Origin: Burkholderia catarinensis
Lineage (GTDB): Bacteria > Pseudomonadota > Gammaproteobacteria > Burkholderiales > Burkholderiaceae
Direction of reading: 5' to 3'
Length of the DNA: 64,000 nucleotides
Assembly: GCF_001883705.2 (NCBI RefSeq)
Contig: NZ_MDEQ02000007.1
Location: 124,001 to 188,000 of the forward strand
Shown here: positions 43,066-52,543 of the stretch, one piece after another
Layout of the letters: each line of letters starts with the position of its first letter
Numbering within the stretch: the stretch's first letter is position 1
The notes under the pieces: model-generated
Database searches by the model: none
What the model was told of the DNA's origin: nothing
What the model saw: the letters and a program-made list of their open reading frames with translations, nothing else
Position numbers and translations under genes: made by a program

Positions 43066-44190
43066 ATGAAGACGAAACTGGCCGCGCTCGCGGCGTTTGC
43101 CGGCTGTTCGGCGCTCGCGCATGCGCAATCCTCCGTCACGCTCTACGGCGTGGTCGACACGGGCCTGCTGTACCAGAGCACGTCGGCCGCGTCGTTCAGC
43201 CCGACCGCGCCGAACACCGGCAAGGTGTTCCGCATGAAGGACGGCGGCATCTATTCGAGCTTCTGGGGGATCAAGGGCAGCGAGGATATCGGCGGCGGCT
43301 ACAAGGTCAACTTCAAGCTGCAGGGTTCGTTCGACAGCGGCACTGGCAAGCTGCAGCTGAGCGATACGCCGGGCGCAATCGCGATCTTCAACCAGATCGC
43401 GTCGCTCGGCGTGTCGGGCCCGTTCGGCACGTTCACGGCCGGTCGCCAGATCGTGCCGATGATCTACGCGATGGCCGACACCGACGTGCGCAACGCGCAG
43501 TTCTTCGGCAGCGTGCTGATCGCGTGGCTCGGCCTGAACACGGCGGCCGGCTGGTCGGGGACGAGCACCAACGCAGCGATCGGCGCGCTGTACGACAGCA
43601 ATGCGCTGGTCTACCAGTCGCCGACGTTCGCGGGCGCGTCGATCGCGCTCGAATACGCGCCGGGCGGCGTGGCCGGGCAGTTTCAGGGCGGCACGCGCGA
43701 ATCCGTCGTGCTCAGGTATGCGAACTACGGGCTGAACGCATCGGCCGTCTACTACAACGGGCACGACACGAGTCCGGCGCCGGGCGTCGCGCCGACCGGT
43801 GTCGACAACAACCGCTTCGTCTACGTCGGCGCGAAATACACGATCCGCGATTTCTCGGTGTCGGCGTCGTACGGCAACGGCAGGAATCCCTCGCATGCGG
43901 ACAAGGTGAACCTCGACATGCTGTCGGCCGGCGTCGGCTATCGTTTCACGCCCGCGCTGCAGGTCACCTCCGCCGTGTACTACCTGAAAGACCGCAACCG
44001 TTCGGAGAACCGGTCGACGGCGGTCGTGCTCGCGGCCGACTACAGCCTGTCGAAGCGGACGATGGTCTATGCGCAGGTCGGCCGCGTGAACAACCGCGGC
44101 ACGATGGACCAGATGCTCGTGTACGGGCAGCCGGTCGCGCCGGGCGTCGGCACGACGGCCGCAATGGTCGGGCTGCGGCACAACTTCTGA
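43066..44190 (+). CDS. Outer-membrane porin (Gram-negative OmpC-type)
   Basis: 374-residue 16-strand porin of the Burkholderia/Neisseria type. It has signal peptide MKTKLAALAAFAGCSALAHA, the first strand SSVTLYGVVDTGLLYQST, the hallmark FWGIKGSEDIGGGYKVNFKL and GPFGTFTAGRQ, and the C-terminal strand AMVGLRHNF ending in Phe as required for Bam insertion. It forms a general diffusion channel. GGAG precedes ATG 43066. It follows the LuxR gene after 260 bases. Confidence 0.93.
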   Translation: MKTKLAALAAFAGCSALAHAQSSVTLYGVVDTGLLYQSTSAASFSPTAPNTGKVFRMKDGGIYSSFWGIKGSEDIGGGYKVNFKLQGSFDSGTGKLQLSDTPGAIAIFNQIASLGVSGPFGTFTAGRQIVPMIYAMADTDVRNAQFFGSVLIAWLGLNTAAGWSGTSTNAAIGALYDSNALVYQSPTFAGASIALEYAPGGVAGQFQGGTRESVVLRYANYGLNASAVYYNGHDTSPAPGVAPTGVDNNRFVYVGAKYTIRDFSVSASYGNGRNPSHADKVNLDMLSAGVGYRFTPALQVTSAVYYLKDRNRSENRSTAVVLAADYSLSKRTMVYAQVGRVNNRGTMDQMLVYGQPVAPGVGTTAAMVGLRHNF

Positions 44191-44483
44191 TCGATGGACG
44201 CGGCCGTGGATGGGCGGCCGGCAACGAACGGGGCCCTCGCGGCGTGCGGTGGCGGGCGTTGCGCGGCAACGTGTGCCGTCGCGATCGCGCGGTTTCCGGT
44301 GTGTGTGGGCCGACCCGGCCCGCCGTCTGCAGCGAATGCGCGGATCGGCTACAGTGGGCGTTTTTCGGCGCGCGCCGCCGTGCCCGCCGACGGGATCGCC
44401 TCCACTGCCGCACATGCGGGCCGGATGCGTCACCCGGCGGCACGGGCGGGGCGCGGATCATCCACTTCGACGAGCGAACCTTC

Positions 44484-45188
44484 ATGCCCGATCTGTCCGC
44501 CTTCCCGATCACGCAAAAGTGGCCGGCCCAGCATCCCGACCGTCTCCAGCTCTACTCGCTGCCGACGCCGAACGGCGTCAAGGTGTCGATCATGCTCGAG
44601 GAAACCGGCCTGCCGTACGAGCCGCACCTCGTGCGCTTCGACACGAATGACCAGCTCTCGCCCGCGTTCCTGTCGCTGAACCCGAACAACAAGATCCCGG
44701 CGATCATCGATCCGAACGGCCCCGACGGCAAGCCGCTGCCGCTGTTCGAATCGGGCGCGATCCTGATCTATCTCGCCGACAAGACGGGCCAGTTGATCCC
44801 GAAGGATCTCGCGGGCCGCTACGAGACGATCCAGTGGGTGATGTTCCAGATGGGCGGCATCGGGCCGATGTTCGGCCAGGTCGGCTTCTTCCACAAGTTC
44901 GCCGGCCGCGACTACGAGGACAAGCGCCCGCGCGACCGCTACGTCGACGAATCGAAGCGCCTGCTCGGCGTGCTCGACGCGCATCTCGCGAACCGCCAGT
45001 GGGTGATGGGCGATAGCTACACGATCGCCGACATCGCGATCTTCCCGTGGGTGCGAAATCTCGTCGGCTTCTACGAAGCGGGCGACCTGGTCGGGTTCAG
45101 CGAATTCCGGAACGTCAAGCGGGTGCTCGACGCGTTCGTTGCGCGGCCGGCCGTCGCGCGCGGGCTCAATATCCCGGCGCGCGACTGA
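44484..45188 (+). CDS. Glutathione S-transferase family protein (YghU/Nu-like)
   Basis: 234-residue GST with the N-terminal thioredoxin-fold domain DRLQLYSLPTPNGVKVSIMLEETGLPYEPHLV (Thr/Asn at the thiol-binding site rather than Tyr, as in Nu-class), NPNNKIPAIIDPNG and the ESGAILIYLADKTG glutathione site, then an all-alpha C-terminal domain with VMGDSYTIADIAIFPWV. Such proteins often use two glutathiones and have disulfide-bond reductase activity. The stop codon lies in a tandem octamer repeat and is followed by an intrinsic terminator. Confidence 0.9.
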   Translation: MPDLSAFPITQKWPAQHPDRLQLYSLPTPNGVKVSIMLEETGLPYEPHLVRFDTNDQLSPAFLSLNPNNKIPAIIDPNGPDGKPLPLFESGAILIYLADKTGQLIPKDLAGRYETIQWVMFQMGGIGPMFGQVGFFHKFAGRDYEDKRPRDRYVDESKRLLGVLDAHLANRQWVMGDSYTIADIAIFPWVRNLVGFYEAGDLVGFSEFRNVKRVLDAFVARPAVARGLNIPARD

Positions 45189-45204
45189 GCGACTGAGCGA
45201 CTGA
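45181..45204. repeat. Three tandem copies of GCGACTGA across the GST stop codon
   Basis: Exact 8-bp unit repeated three times; the first copy contains the GST stop TGA. Replication slippage is the simple explanation. Confidence 0.8.
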
Positions 45205-45266
45205 GCGGCAGTGCGGGCACGCGCGTGCGGCCCGCGGTTGCGCGTTGCGCAACGACAGTCTGCACA

Positions 45267-45297
45267 GCCCGCCGCATCGCGCGGCGGGCGTTTTTTT
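45267..45297 (+). terminator. Rho-independent terminator after the GST gene
   Basis: Perfect 9-bp stem GCCCGCCGC / GCGGCGGGC with a five-base loop, followed after one G by seven Ts. It sits between the convergent GST and MarR genes. Confidence 0.9.
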
Positions 45298-45331
45298 GCC
45301 TGCCTGGTGGTCGCGTCCGCATCCGGCGGCG

Positions 45332-45847
45332 CTACTTTCCGTCCGGCCCTTCCGGCGCGCCGCCTTCCAGCCCCGCCAGCAGCTTTCCCAGCAGTTGCGA
45401 CAACTGCGCCTGTTCCGCATCCGACAGCGCGGCCAGCAACGCGCGCTGGTTGTCGATGTGCGCGACGACCGCGTCGTCGATCAGCGCGCGGCCGGTGTCC
45501 GTCAGCGCGACGAGCGTGCCGCGCCCGTCGGCCGGGTTCGGCCGGCGCTCGACCCAGCCGGCCTTCTGCAGCCGGTCGATGCGCGCGGTCATCCCGCCGG
45601 ACGACATCATCAGCGCGTCGTACAGCGCCGTCGGCGTCAGCGCGAACGGCGCACCGCCGCGCCGCAGCGTCGCCAGCACGTCGAATTCGCCCGGCTGCAT
45701 CCCGTAGCGCGCAAACAGCGGATTGAGACGGTCACGCGCGATCACGAGCGCGGCTTCCTGCAGCCGCCCCATCACGACCATCGACGACGCGTCGAGATCC
45801 GGACGCTCGGTGCTCCATTGCGCAAGCGCATGCGCGGCTCGATCCAT
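45332..45847 (-). CDS. MarR-family transcriptional repressor
   Basis: 171-residue winged-helix repressor: RYGMQPGEFDVLATLRRGGAPFALTPTALYDALMMSSGGMTARIDRLQKAGWVERRPNPADGRGTLVALTDTGRALID. GGAGG precedes ATG 45847. It is divergent from the MFS gene at 45978, and two near-identical palindromes in the shared promoter (45869-45915) make it the obvious repressor of both genes. The ligand is unknown. Confidence 0.88.
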   Translation of the reverse strand: MDRAAHALAQWSTERPDLDASSMVVMGRLQEAALVIARDRLNPLFARYGMQPGEFDVLATLRRGGAPFALTPTALYDALMMSSGGMTARIDRLQKAGWVERRPNPADGRGTLVALTDTGRALIDDAVVAHIDNQRALLAALSDAEQAQLSQLLGKLLAGLEGGAPEGPDGK

Positions 45848-45868
45848 TAACCCTCCTCGGCTCACCAG

Positions 45869-45915
45869 TTATCTTGACGTCGAGATAAATCGGCGTTTAT
45901 CTTGATGTCGAGATA
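45869..45915. promoter_or_regulatory. Twin MarR-type operators in the marR/MFS divergent promoter
   Basis: TTATCTTGACGTCGAGATAA (45869-45888) and TATCTTGATGTCGAGATA (45898-45915), inverted repeats with nearly the same sequence, centres 28 bases apart. They fill the short gap between the two divergent genes. Confidence 0.7.
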
Positions 45916-45977
45916 CTTTACCTGAAAAACGCGCGGCGCCTCGACGGCGGCCGCGCATCGATATCGAGGGCCTCGCG

Positions 45978-47156
45978 ATGAATCGCTTCACTTCCCCCGG
46001 ATGGCGGCTCGCCGCCATCGTGCTCGTCGGGCTGAACCTGCGGCCGGCGCTCGCCGCGGTCGGCCCGCTGCTCGACTTGATCCAGCGCGCGACCGGCATC
46101 GGCGACGGCGCGGCGAGCCTGCTGACGACGATCCCGATCCTGCTGATGGGGCTCGGCGCGCTGAGTGCGCGGCGCCTGCAGCGCGTCACCGGTATCGCGG
46201 GCGGCGTCTGGCTCGGCGTCGTGCTGATCGGGCTGGCCTGCGTGTCGCGCGTCGGCGCGCAGCACGCGTGGCTGCTGCTCGCGAGCGCCTGCTGCGCGGG
46301 CGTCGGGATCGCGATGGTGCAGGCGCTGTTGCCCGGCTTCGTGAAGGCGCATTTCGCGACGCGCATCGGCGGCGCGATGGGCGTCTATTCGACGTCGATC
46401 ATGGGCGGCGCGGTGCTCGCGAGCGTCTTCGCGCCGTTCGCCGCGGCCCGCTGGGGCTGGCTCGCCGCGCTCGCGGGTTGGGCGCTGCCGGCCGCGGTGG
46501 CCGCGCTGGCCTGGCCGCTGGCCAGCCGCGGCGGCGACGCGCTTGCCGCCGGGCCGGCATCGGCGTCGAACGCGCAGCCGTCGCGCTCGCCGCGCGCCTG
46601 GCGGCTCGCGCTGTTCTTCGGCATCGCGACGGGCGCGTACACGCTCGTGCTCGCGTGGCTGCCGCCGTATTACATGCGGCTCGGCTGGTCGCCGACGGCG
46701 GCCGGCAGCCTGCTCGGCGGGGTGACGCTCGCGGAAGTTGTCGCGGGGCTGACGATCTCGGCGACGATCGACCGCCTGCCCGATCGCCGGCCCGCGCTGC
46801 ATGCGGCGATCGCGTCGCTGTTCGCCGGGTTGCTGGTGATGCTGGCCGCGCCCGAAGCGCTCGCGTTGCCGGCCGCGCTGCTGCTGGGGGCGGGGATCGG
46901 CGCGCTGTTTCCGCTGTCGCTGATCGTCACGGTCGACCATGCGGCGACGCCGGCCGATGCCGCGTCGCTGACGGGGTTCGTGCAGGGCGTCGGCTACCTG
47001 ATCGCCGGGTTGTTTCCGTTCGCGGCCGGCGTCGTGCGCCAGCATCTCGCGGACCTGACGCCCGCGTGGGTGGCGATGGCCTGCCTGTGTGTCGCGCTGT
47101 TCGCGCTGGCGGCGGGGTTTGCGCCGAAGCGGGTGCTGAGCGCCGCGCGTGCGTAG
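45978..47156 (+). CDS. MFS transporter of the CynX/NimT type
   Basis: 392-residue permease starting MNRFTSPGWRLAAIVLVGLNLRPALAAVGPLLDLI, the characteristic CynX/NimT N-terminus (cyanate and 2-nitroimidazole transporters), with helices continuing through ACCAGVGIAMVQALLPGFVKAHF and LLLGAGIGALFPLSLIVTVDHA. It is probably an exporter controlled by the divergent MarR repressor. The substrate is unknown. Confidence 0.88.
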   Translation: MNRFTSPGWRLAAIVLVGLNLRPALAAVGPLLDLIQRATGIGDGAASLLTTIPILLMGLGALSARRLQRVTGIAGGVWLGVVLIGLACVSRVGAQHAWLLLASACCAGVGIAMVQALLPGFVKAHFATRIGGAMGVYSTSIMGGAVLASVFAPFAAARWGWLAALAGWALPAAVAALAWPLASRGGDALAAGPASASNAQPSRSPRAWRLALFFGIATGAYTLVLAWLPPYYMRLGWSPTAAGSLLGGVTLAEVVAGLTISATIDRLPDRRPALHAAIASLFAGLLVMLAAPEALALPAALLLGAGIGALFPLSLIVTVDHAATPADAASLTGFVQGVGYLIAGLFPFAAGVVRQHLADLTPAWVAMACLCVALFALAAGFAPKRVLSAARA

Positions 47157-47169
47157 CGTCGGCTGCCGC

Positions 47170-48039
47170 TCAGTTGACCGGCTCGCAAAACGGGATCTTG
47201 TCGCGCAGCGCGTTGCCTGCGGCGACAGGGTCTCGTCCTGCCGGCAACGTGACGGAAACCGACGTATGCCCGGTCTTGCTTTGCGGTTCCTGGCCCGGCC
47301 AATGACTCTCCTTCCAGGTGGCGATCCAGTCGAGATTGCCGGTGCTCGCGCCGGGCACGAAGCGCAGCCGCAGGGAACCGTCGAAGTCTTCGCTGCAATG
47401 CGGCGAGTGCTGATAGTCGTGCTCGGTGAAGCAGGCGCGAATCTGCTTGTTGCAGCTGAACGGAAGCTTCGATACGCGTGGCGGGCGGGCATGCCCGCCG
47501 TTCGGCCAGAGTTCGACGAAGTCGGCGTTTTCCCAGCTTCCGCCACCGCCTGAATAACTTTCGGACCAACCGGCCAGCACCGCGACCGCGAACCGCTCGC
47601 CGCCGAGCGGATACAGCGCCGGGTAGATCCCGAGCGGCGGAGGCTCGCCGTCGCCGTCGACCCGGCCGACGGGCTGGTAGTCGGAGAAGTCCCACTGCTG
47701 CACGACCTTCCAGCCGGACGCAGGCGCGAAACTCATTTTGAGCAGTTGCGGCCCCGGCAGGATCACGTAGTAGTTGCCCGACGTGTCGTTCCTGGCCCGA
47801 TACAGCGACGGCGCCTTGTCCGCGTCGCCGGGCTGACCGGGGGCGCCGCACGATGCCGACGCCAACTCGCAAACCTTGCGCTGCCAGTCGCGATCGGGCA
47901 CGGCGGTTTTCGCAACCTCGGCAAAAGGCACGGCGCGGGCTTCGTTGGCTTCACCGGCGGCGTTGACCGTGGATGCCGCCAGCAGAGCGGCCGTCAATCC
48001 CGCCAGGCCGCACATGCCTGATCGAATACGGATACCCAT
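47170..48039 (-). CDS. Uncharacterised exported protein
   Basis: 289-residue protein with a signal peptide (CGLAGLTAALLAASTVNAAG). The mature domain is beta-rich, with about six cysteines (VCELASASCG, FSCNKQIRACF, HSPHCSED, PFCEPVN) likely paired in the periplasm. No family is recognised. It is convergent with the MFS gene (14-base gap). Confidence 0.72.
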   Translation of the reverse strand: MGIRIRSGMCGLAGLTAALLAASTVNAAGEANEARAVPFAEVAKTAVPDRDWQRKVCELASASCGAPGQPGDADKAPSLYRARNDTSGNYYVILPGPQLLKMSFAPASGWKVVQQWDFSDYQPVGRVDGDGEPPPLGIYPALYPLGGERFAVAVLAGWSESYSGGGGSWENADFVELWPNGGHARPPRVSKLPFSCNKQIRACFTEHDYQHSPHCSEDFDGSLRLRFVPGASTGNLDWIATWKESHWPGQEPQSKTGHTSVSVTLPAGRDPVAAGNALRDKIPFCEPVN

Positions 48040-48120
48040 TCAACGTCGTCCTTGTAAGGTGGTTGGCGCGCCGCGATCCCGCGAAATGGCCCAGTCTGCC
48101 CGAAAGTGCCCGCCCCGCCC

Positions 48121-48246
48121 AGACACTGCATCCTCGGCGAATCGGCGTCGCCGATCGACTTCGTCGGCGGCGCGATCACGATCGGCGCGGCGCTCTACAC
48201 GTACCTGCCCGAACGTCGTACCGAACGCGGGCCGGCCCGCGCGTGA
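48121..48246 (+). pseudogene. C-terminal remnant of an EamA/DMT-family transporter
   Basis: The frame reads LGESASPIDFVGGAITIGAA, then LYTYLPERRT, and stops at 48246, the closing helix of EamA (RhaT/DMT) permeases. No start and none of the preceding nine helices is present. It is therefore a relic of a deleted gene beside cobM. Confidence 0.7.
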
Positions 48247-48975
48247 TCAACCGGCGCTCGCGTACAGCGTCGAATCCGCGAACCCTTCGGCGTCCAGCAC
48301 GCGCCCGATCAGGATCAGCGCGGTGCGCTCGATCCGCGTGCCCTGCACCTTGCCGACGATGTCGGCGAGCGTGCCGGTCACGCGCGCCTCGTCGGGCCAA
48401 CTCGCGCGATAGATCACCGCGACTGGGCAATCGGCGCCGTAATGCGGCAGCACTTCGTCGACGATGCGGGCGAGATGGCGCACGCCGAGATGGATCGCGA
48501 GCGTCGCGCGGTGCGCGGCAAGCGAGCCGAGCGCTTCGCCTTCCGGCATCGTCGTCTTGCCCGCGAAGCGCGTGAGGATCACCGTCTGCGCGACGCCGGG
48601 CAGCGTCAGCTCGACGCCGAGCGTTGCCGCGCATGCGGCCGTGGCCGTGACACCCGGCACGATTTCGTACGGAATCCCGAGCGCCTTCAGCCGGCGGATC
48701 TGCTCGCCGATCGCGCCGTACAGCGACGGGTCGCCCGAATGCACGCGCGCGACGTCCTGCCCTTTCGCGTGGGCGGCCGCGAGCAGCGCGACGATTTCGT
48801 CGAGGTCGAGCTCGGCCGTATTGACGACCTGCTCCGCGCAATGACCGTCGAGCACGGCCGCCGGCACCAGCGAGCCCGCATACAGGATCACCGGGCACGT
48901 GCGCACGAGGCGCTGGCCCTTCACCGTGATCAGCTCCGGGTCGCCGGGGCCCGCGCCGATGAAATACACCGTCAT
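48247..48975 (-). CDS. cobM: Precorrin-4 C11-methyltransferase
   Basis: 242-residue SAM-dependent tetrapyrrole methylase of cobalamin synthesis; it methylates C11 of precorrin-4. MTVYFIGAGPGDPELITVKG is the SAM-binding N-terminus and VARVHSGDPSLYGAIGEQI with YEIVPGVTATAACAATLG is the second conserved block, matching CobM/CbiF. It is the distal gene of the leftward arm, 43 bases after cobK. Confidence 0.93.
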   Translation of the reverse strand: MTVYFIGAGPGDPELITVKGQRLVRTCPVILYAGSLVPAAVLDGHCAEQVVNTAELDLDEIVALLAAAHAKGQDVARVHSGDPSLYGAIGEQIRRLKALGIPYEIVPGVTATAACAATLGVELTLPGVAQTVILTRFAGKTTMPEGEALGSLAAHRATLAIHLGVRHLARIVDEVLPHYGADCPVAVIYRASWPDEARVTGTLADIVGKVQGTRIERTALILIGRVLDAEGFADSTLYASAG

Positions 48976-49018
48976 CGAAAATTCTCCGTCAATTCGTTGG
49001 ATGATCGGCCGCGCGGCG

Positions 49019-49750
49019 TCAGGCGCGCGCGGCCGGATCGAGCGCGTCGATGAGCGCCGCGGCCGAGTCGAACGCGCGGTCGGCGTCGGGCAGCGGCGGC
49101 CGGCGCAGCATCACGACCGGCAGCCTGCGTTCGCGCGCGACGTCGAGCTTGGCCTCGGTGGCCGCGCCGCCGCTGTTCTTGCTGACGACGACGTCGATGC
49201 CCATCAGCGCGAACAGCGCGCGCTCGCCGTCGAGCGTGAACGGCCCGCGCGCGGCGACGATCTGCGCATGCGCGTTGCCGGGATGTGCGTCGAGGCAGCG
49301 CACGAGCCAGAACTGGTGCTCGGGAATCGCGTCGAGATGCGCGAGCGGTTCGCGGCCGAGCGTGAACAGCGGCCGCCTGAACGGCGCGAGCGCGGCCTCG
49401 ATGCCGGCCCAGTCGTCGACCATCCGCCAGTCGTCGCCGGGTTGCGGCACCCACGGCGCGCGGCGCAGCGCCCACAGCGGCACGCCCGCTTCGCGCGTCG
49501 CGGCAGCCGCGTTCGCGCTGATTTGCGCGGCATACGGATGCGTTGCATCGATCACGAGACCGATACCGGCGCTGCGCAGATACGCGGCCAGTCCGGCGGC
49601 GCCGCCGAAGCCGCCGACGCGCACGTCGCAGCGCAGGTCGTCGGGCACCTTGCCGAGGCCGGCCAGGCTATAGACGTGACGGGGCCCAAGCGCGCGCGCG
49701 ATTTTCAGCGCGTCGCCGGTGCCGCCGAGCAGCAGGATGCGCACGCTCAT
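49019..49750 (-). CDS. cobK: Precorrin-6A reductase
   Basis: 243-residue NADPH-dependent reductase: [60 protein letters not shown] and [28 protein letters not shown], the conserved CobK/CbiJ blocks. It reduces the macrocycle of precorrin-6A. Its ATG overlaps the stop of cbiD (ATGA), indicating coupled translation. Confidence 0.92.
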   Translation of the reverse strand: MSVRILLLGGTGDALKIARALGPRHVYSLAGLGKVPDDLRCDVRVGGFGGAAGLAAYLRSAGIGLVIDATHPYAAQISANAAAATREAGVPLWALRRAPWVPQPGDDWRMVDDWAGIEAALAPFRRPLFTLGREPLAHLDAIPEHQFWLVRCLDAHPGNAHAQIVAARGPFTLDGERALFALMGIDVVVSKNSGGAATEAKLDVARERRLPVVMLRRPPLPDADRAFDSAAALIDALDPAARA

Positions 49751-50835
49751 CGCGCTTCCCCGACGAAGCGGCCCTGCCGGTCGATCGCGAACATCTCGAC
49801 GGCGACCGATGGCGGCACGATGTCGCGCGCGACGCGCAGCGCCTGCGCGCAGACGAGATCGCCGAGCGGCACGCCGTCGGCATGCGCGAGCTTCAGCGCC
49901 TCCTGGCTCGTGTTGGCGGCGCGCATCGCGGCCTGCAGCGCATCGCTCGCGCCGGCCTCGGCCGCCCACTGCGCAAGCAGCGGCAGGTCGATGCTGGAAT
50001 GGCGGCTGTGCAGGTCGAGGTGGCCGGCCGCGAGCTTGCTCAGCTTGCCGAAACCGCCGCACATCGACAAGCGCGCGACCGGCGCGCGCCGCAGGTGCTT
50101 GAGCACCGCGCCCGCGAAATCGCCCATCTCGATCAGCGCCATGTCGGGCAGGCCGTAGTGCGCGCGCATCGCGTCCTCGCTCGCGTTGCCCGTGCACGCG
50201 GCGATATGCGCGATGCCGTTCGCGCGCGCGACATCGATACCCTGGTGGATCGACGCGATATAGGCCGAACACGAGAATGGCCGCACGATGCCGGTCGTGC
50301 CGAGGATCGACAGCCCGCCGACGATGCCCAGGCGCGGGTTCATCGTCTTCAGCGCGAGCGCCTCGCCGCCGTCGACGCCGATCGTCACGTCGAAGCCGCC
50401 CGCGTAGCCGTGCTCGGCAGCCAGCGCTTCCAGGTGCGTCGTCATCATCCGGCGCGGCACCGGGTTGATCGCCGGTTCGCCGACCGGCAGCGTCAGCCCC
50501 GCGCGCGTGACCGTGCCGACGCCCGGCCCCGCATGAAAACGCACGCCGGGCGCCGCCGCGAGCGCGACGCGCGCGAAGATCAGCGCGCCGTGTGTAACGT
50601 CCGGATCGTCGCCGGCATCCTTGATCGTGCCGGCTTCGGCGCCGTCGGCCGTGGTCCGGCAGAACTCGAGCCGCATCATCACGCGCTGCCCCTTCGGCAG
50701 CACGATCTCGACCGCGTCGTCCGCATGGCCCGCGAGCAGCAGCTGCGCGGCCGCGAGCGATGTCGCGGTCGCGCAGCTGCCGGTCGTATAGCCGAAGCGT
50801 AGCGGCGCGGGCTGTTCGGGGGTTTCGTCGCGCAT
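49747..50835 (-). CDS. cbiD: Cobalt-precorrin-5B C1-methyltransferase CbiD
   Basis: 362-residue Cbi[89 protein letters not shown] and the C-terminal [19 protein letters not shown]. It methylates C1 of the ring in the anaerobic-type route. No CobF (the aerobic C1 enzyme) is in this cluster, so CbiD presumably supplies that step. The start (50835) abuts the stop of cobL (TGATG). Confidence 0.93.
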   Translation of the reverse strand: MRDETPEQPAPLRFGYTTGSCATATSLAAAQLLLAGHADDAVEIVLPKGQRVMMRLEFCRTTADGAEAGTIKDAGDDPDVTHGALIFARVALAAAPGVRFHAGPGVGTVTRAGLTLPVGEPAINPVPRRMMTTHLEALAAEHGYAGGFDVTIGVDGGEALALKTMNPRLGIVGGLSILGTTGIVRPFSCSAYIASIHQGIDVARANGIAHIAACTGNASEDAMRAHYGLPDMALIEMGDFAGAVLKHLRRAPVARLSMCGGFGKLSKLAAGHLDLHSRHSSIDLPLLAQWAAEAGASDALQAAMRAANTSQEALKLAHADGVPLGDLVCAQALRVARDIVPPSVAVEMFAIDRQGRFVGEAR

Positions 50836-52097
50836 CACGCGTCCGCTGTGTCCGTTGCGTTCGTCGTGCCCGACGGTCCGGTCGGGTCGGCCGCGTCGGG
50901 CTTGCGCACGTCGTACAGCGTGACCGGCAACGGCTGCCGCCACGTGTCGAAGCGGCCGAGCGGTTCGGCATGCGCGAGCGACACGCGCGTGAGCGTGCCC
51001 CCGTGCGCATCGCGCCATTCGGCGAGCGCCATCTCGCCCTGCAGCGTGACCGCGTTCGCGACCAGCCGGCCGCCGGGCTTCAGCGACGCCCAGCACGCGT
51101 CGAGCACGCCGGGCGCCGTCGCACCGCCGCCGATGAAGATCGCGTCGGGCGCGGCGAGCCCCGCGAGCGCATCGGGCGCGCGGCCCGCGACGAGTTGCAG
51201 GCCCGGCACGCCGAGCGCGTCGCGATTGTGCTCGATGAAGCGTTGCCGTTCCGCATGCGCTTCGATCGCGATCGCCTGGCACGACGGATGCGCGCGCATC
51301 CATTCGATGCCGACCGAGCCGCTGCCGGCGCCGACGTCCCACAGCAGTTCGCCGGGCGCGGGCGCGAGTCGCCCGAGCGTCATCGCGCGCAGGTCGCGCT
51401 TGGTGAGCTGGCCGTCGTGGCGGTACGCATCGTCGGGCAGGCCGGGCGTGAGCGCGCGGCGCGGCGCGTCGGGGCCGGCCTGGCAGTCGAGCGCGACGAG
51501 ATTGAGTGCGGCTGCTTCGTCGACGTTCCAGTCCTGCGCGAGGCCGTCGACACGCCGCTCGAGCGGGCCGCCCAGGTGTTCGAAGACACTGATGCGCGTC
51601 GGCCCGAAGCCGCGTGCGACGAGTTCGGCCGCGACGGCGGCCGGCGTGCGGCCGTCGGCGCTCAGCACGAACAGGCGCCGGCCCGGCAGCAGGTGCCGTG
51701 CGAGTGTCGCGAGCGGACGGCCGACGAGCGATACCGCGCCGATATCCTGCAGCGCCCAGCCGAGGCGCGCGGCCGCCAGCGACAGTGACGACGGCGCGGG
51801 CAGCACGCGCCATTCGTCGGACGACAGCTGACGCGCGAGCGTCGCGCCGACGCCGAACAGCATCGGATCGCCGCTTGCGAGCACGCACACGGGCGACGGG
51901 CGCCGCGCGAGCACGCCCGCGAGATCGAACGGCGACGGCCATGCTTCGCGCGCGGCCGGCAGCCGTGCGGGCAGCATGTCGAGATGCCGTTTCGCGCCGA
52001 CGACGAGCGTCGCGTCGAGCAGCGCGCGCCGCGCGCTGCGGCCGAGCCCCGAGTAACCGTCGTCGCCGATGCCCACTACCGTCAGCCACGCCGTCAT
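50835..52097 (-). CDS. cobL: Precorrin-6Y C5,15-methyltransferase (CbiE-CbiT fusion)
   Basis: 420-residue bifunctional enzyme. Residues 1-200 or so are the CbiE methylase ([44 protein letters not shown]); residues 225-400 are CbiT, a class I SAM methyltransferase with decarboxylase activity ([56 protein letters not shown]). The ATG at 52097 begins the conserved part; an in-frame ATG at 52124 is also possible. It is the first gene of the leftward arm. I see no second riboswitch on its side. Confidence 0.92.
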   Translation of the reverse strand: MTAWLTVVGIGDDGYSGLGRSARRALLDATLVVGAKRHLDMLPARLPAAREAWPSPFDLAGVLARRPSPVCVLASGDPMLFGVGATLARQLSSDEWRVLPAPSSLSLAAARLGWALQDIGAVSLVGRPLATLARHLLPGRRLFVLSADGRTPAAVAAELVARGFGPTRISVFEHLGGPLERRVDGLAQDWNVDEAAALNLVALDCQAGPDAPRRALTPGLPDDAYRHDGQLTKRDLRAMTLGRLAPAPGELLWDVGAGSGSVGIEWMRAHPSCQAIAIEAHAERQRFIEHNRDALGVPGLQLVAGRAPDALAGLAAPDAIFIGGGATAPGVLDACWASLKPGGRLVANAVTLQGEMALAEWRDAHGGTLTRVSLAHAEPLGRFDTWRQPLPVTLYDVRKPDAADPTGPSGTTNATDTADA

Positions 52098-52296
52098 GCA
52101 CCCTTCCCCATCGTTCGATTTCATCGTGTCGCCGCGCGGCCGTGAAAGCGCCGGTGCAAAAAACGGCATGGTACCGTGTTCCATCCCGCGTTTCATCTGC
52201 CGGCCCGCCCGAACAGGGACGTCGTCCGCTTCGCACGCTGCGAGCGGCCTGGCGGTCGCGAACCGCGGTCGAAATCGGGTATCCTACGGCCGTTCG

Positions 52297-52466
52297 TTCG
52301 CCGGTGCCCTTCGGGGCCGAAGAGGGAACACAGGGCGCACCGCGCGCCGCTGTGGCTGCCCCCGCAACTGTAGACAGCGAGCCGATCTCCCCCCTCATGC
52401 CACTGGTTCCACCGGGAAGGCCGGGAGCCGGCGCCGACCTGTCAGCCAGGAGACCTGCCGGCCAGA
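52297..52466 (+). promoter_or_regulatory. Cobalamin riboswitch
   Basis: Diagnostic conserved words occur in order: GGTGCCC and GAAGAGGGAACACAGG, GCTGTGGCTGCCCCCGCAAC, AGACAGCGAG, then the B12 box ATGCCACTGG, CCGGGAAGGCCGGG, and the closing GACCTGTCAGCCAGGAGACC. This is the adenosylcobalamin/cobalamin aptamer fold. It precedes the cobG arm, whose GTG start is about 78 bases downstream, and should lower its expression when B12 is plentiful. Confidence 0.95.
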
Positions 52467-52543
52467 AAGTGCGTGCGTGCCAATGGGCGTCGGGCGGGGT
52501 GTACCGATGCGTTGGCCGCGGCGCGACACTGCCCCGGTACCCC

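Noticed and set aside
52098-52296. A second cobalamin riboswitch for the cobL arm
   Set aside because: Neither the B12-box complement nor the GCAAC/CAGG words were found on the minus strand in this interval.
52297-52543. Upstream extension of cobG through the open frame that covers the riboswitch
   Set aside because: The aptamer sequence is a structured RNA and the conserved CobG protein begins after the GTG at 52544.
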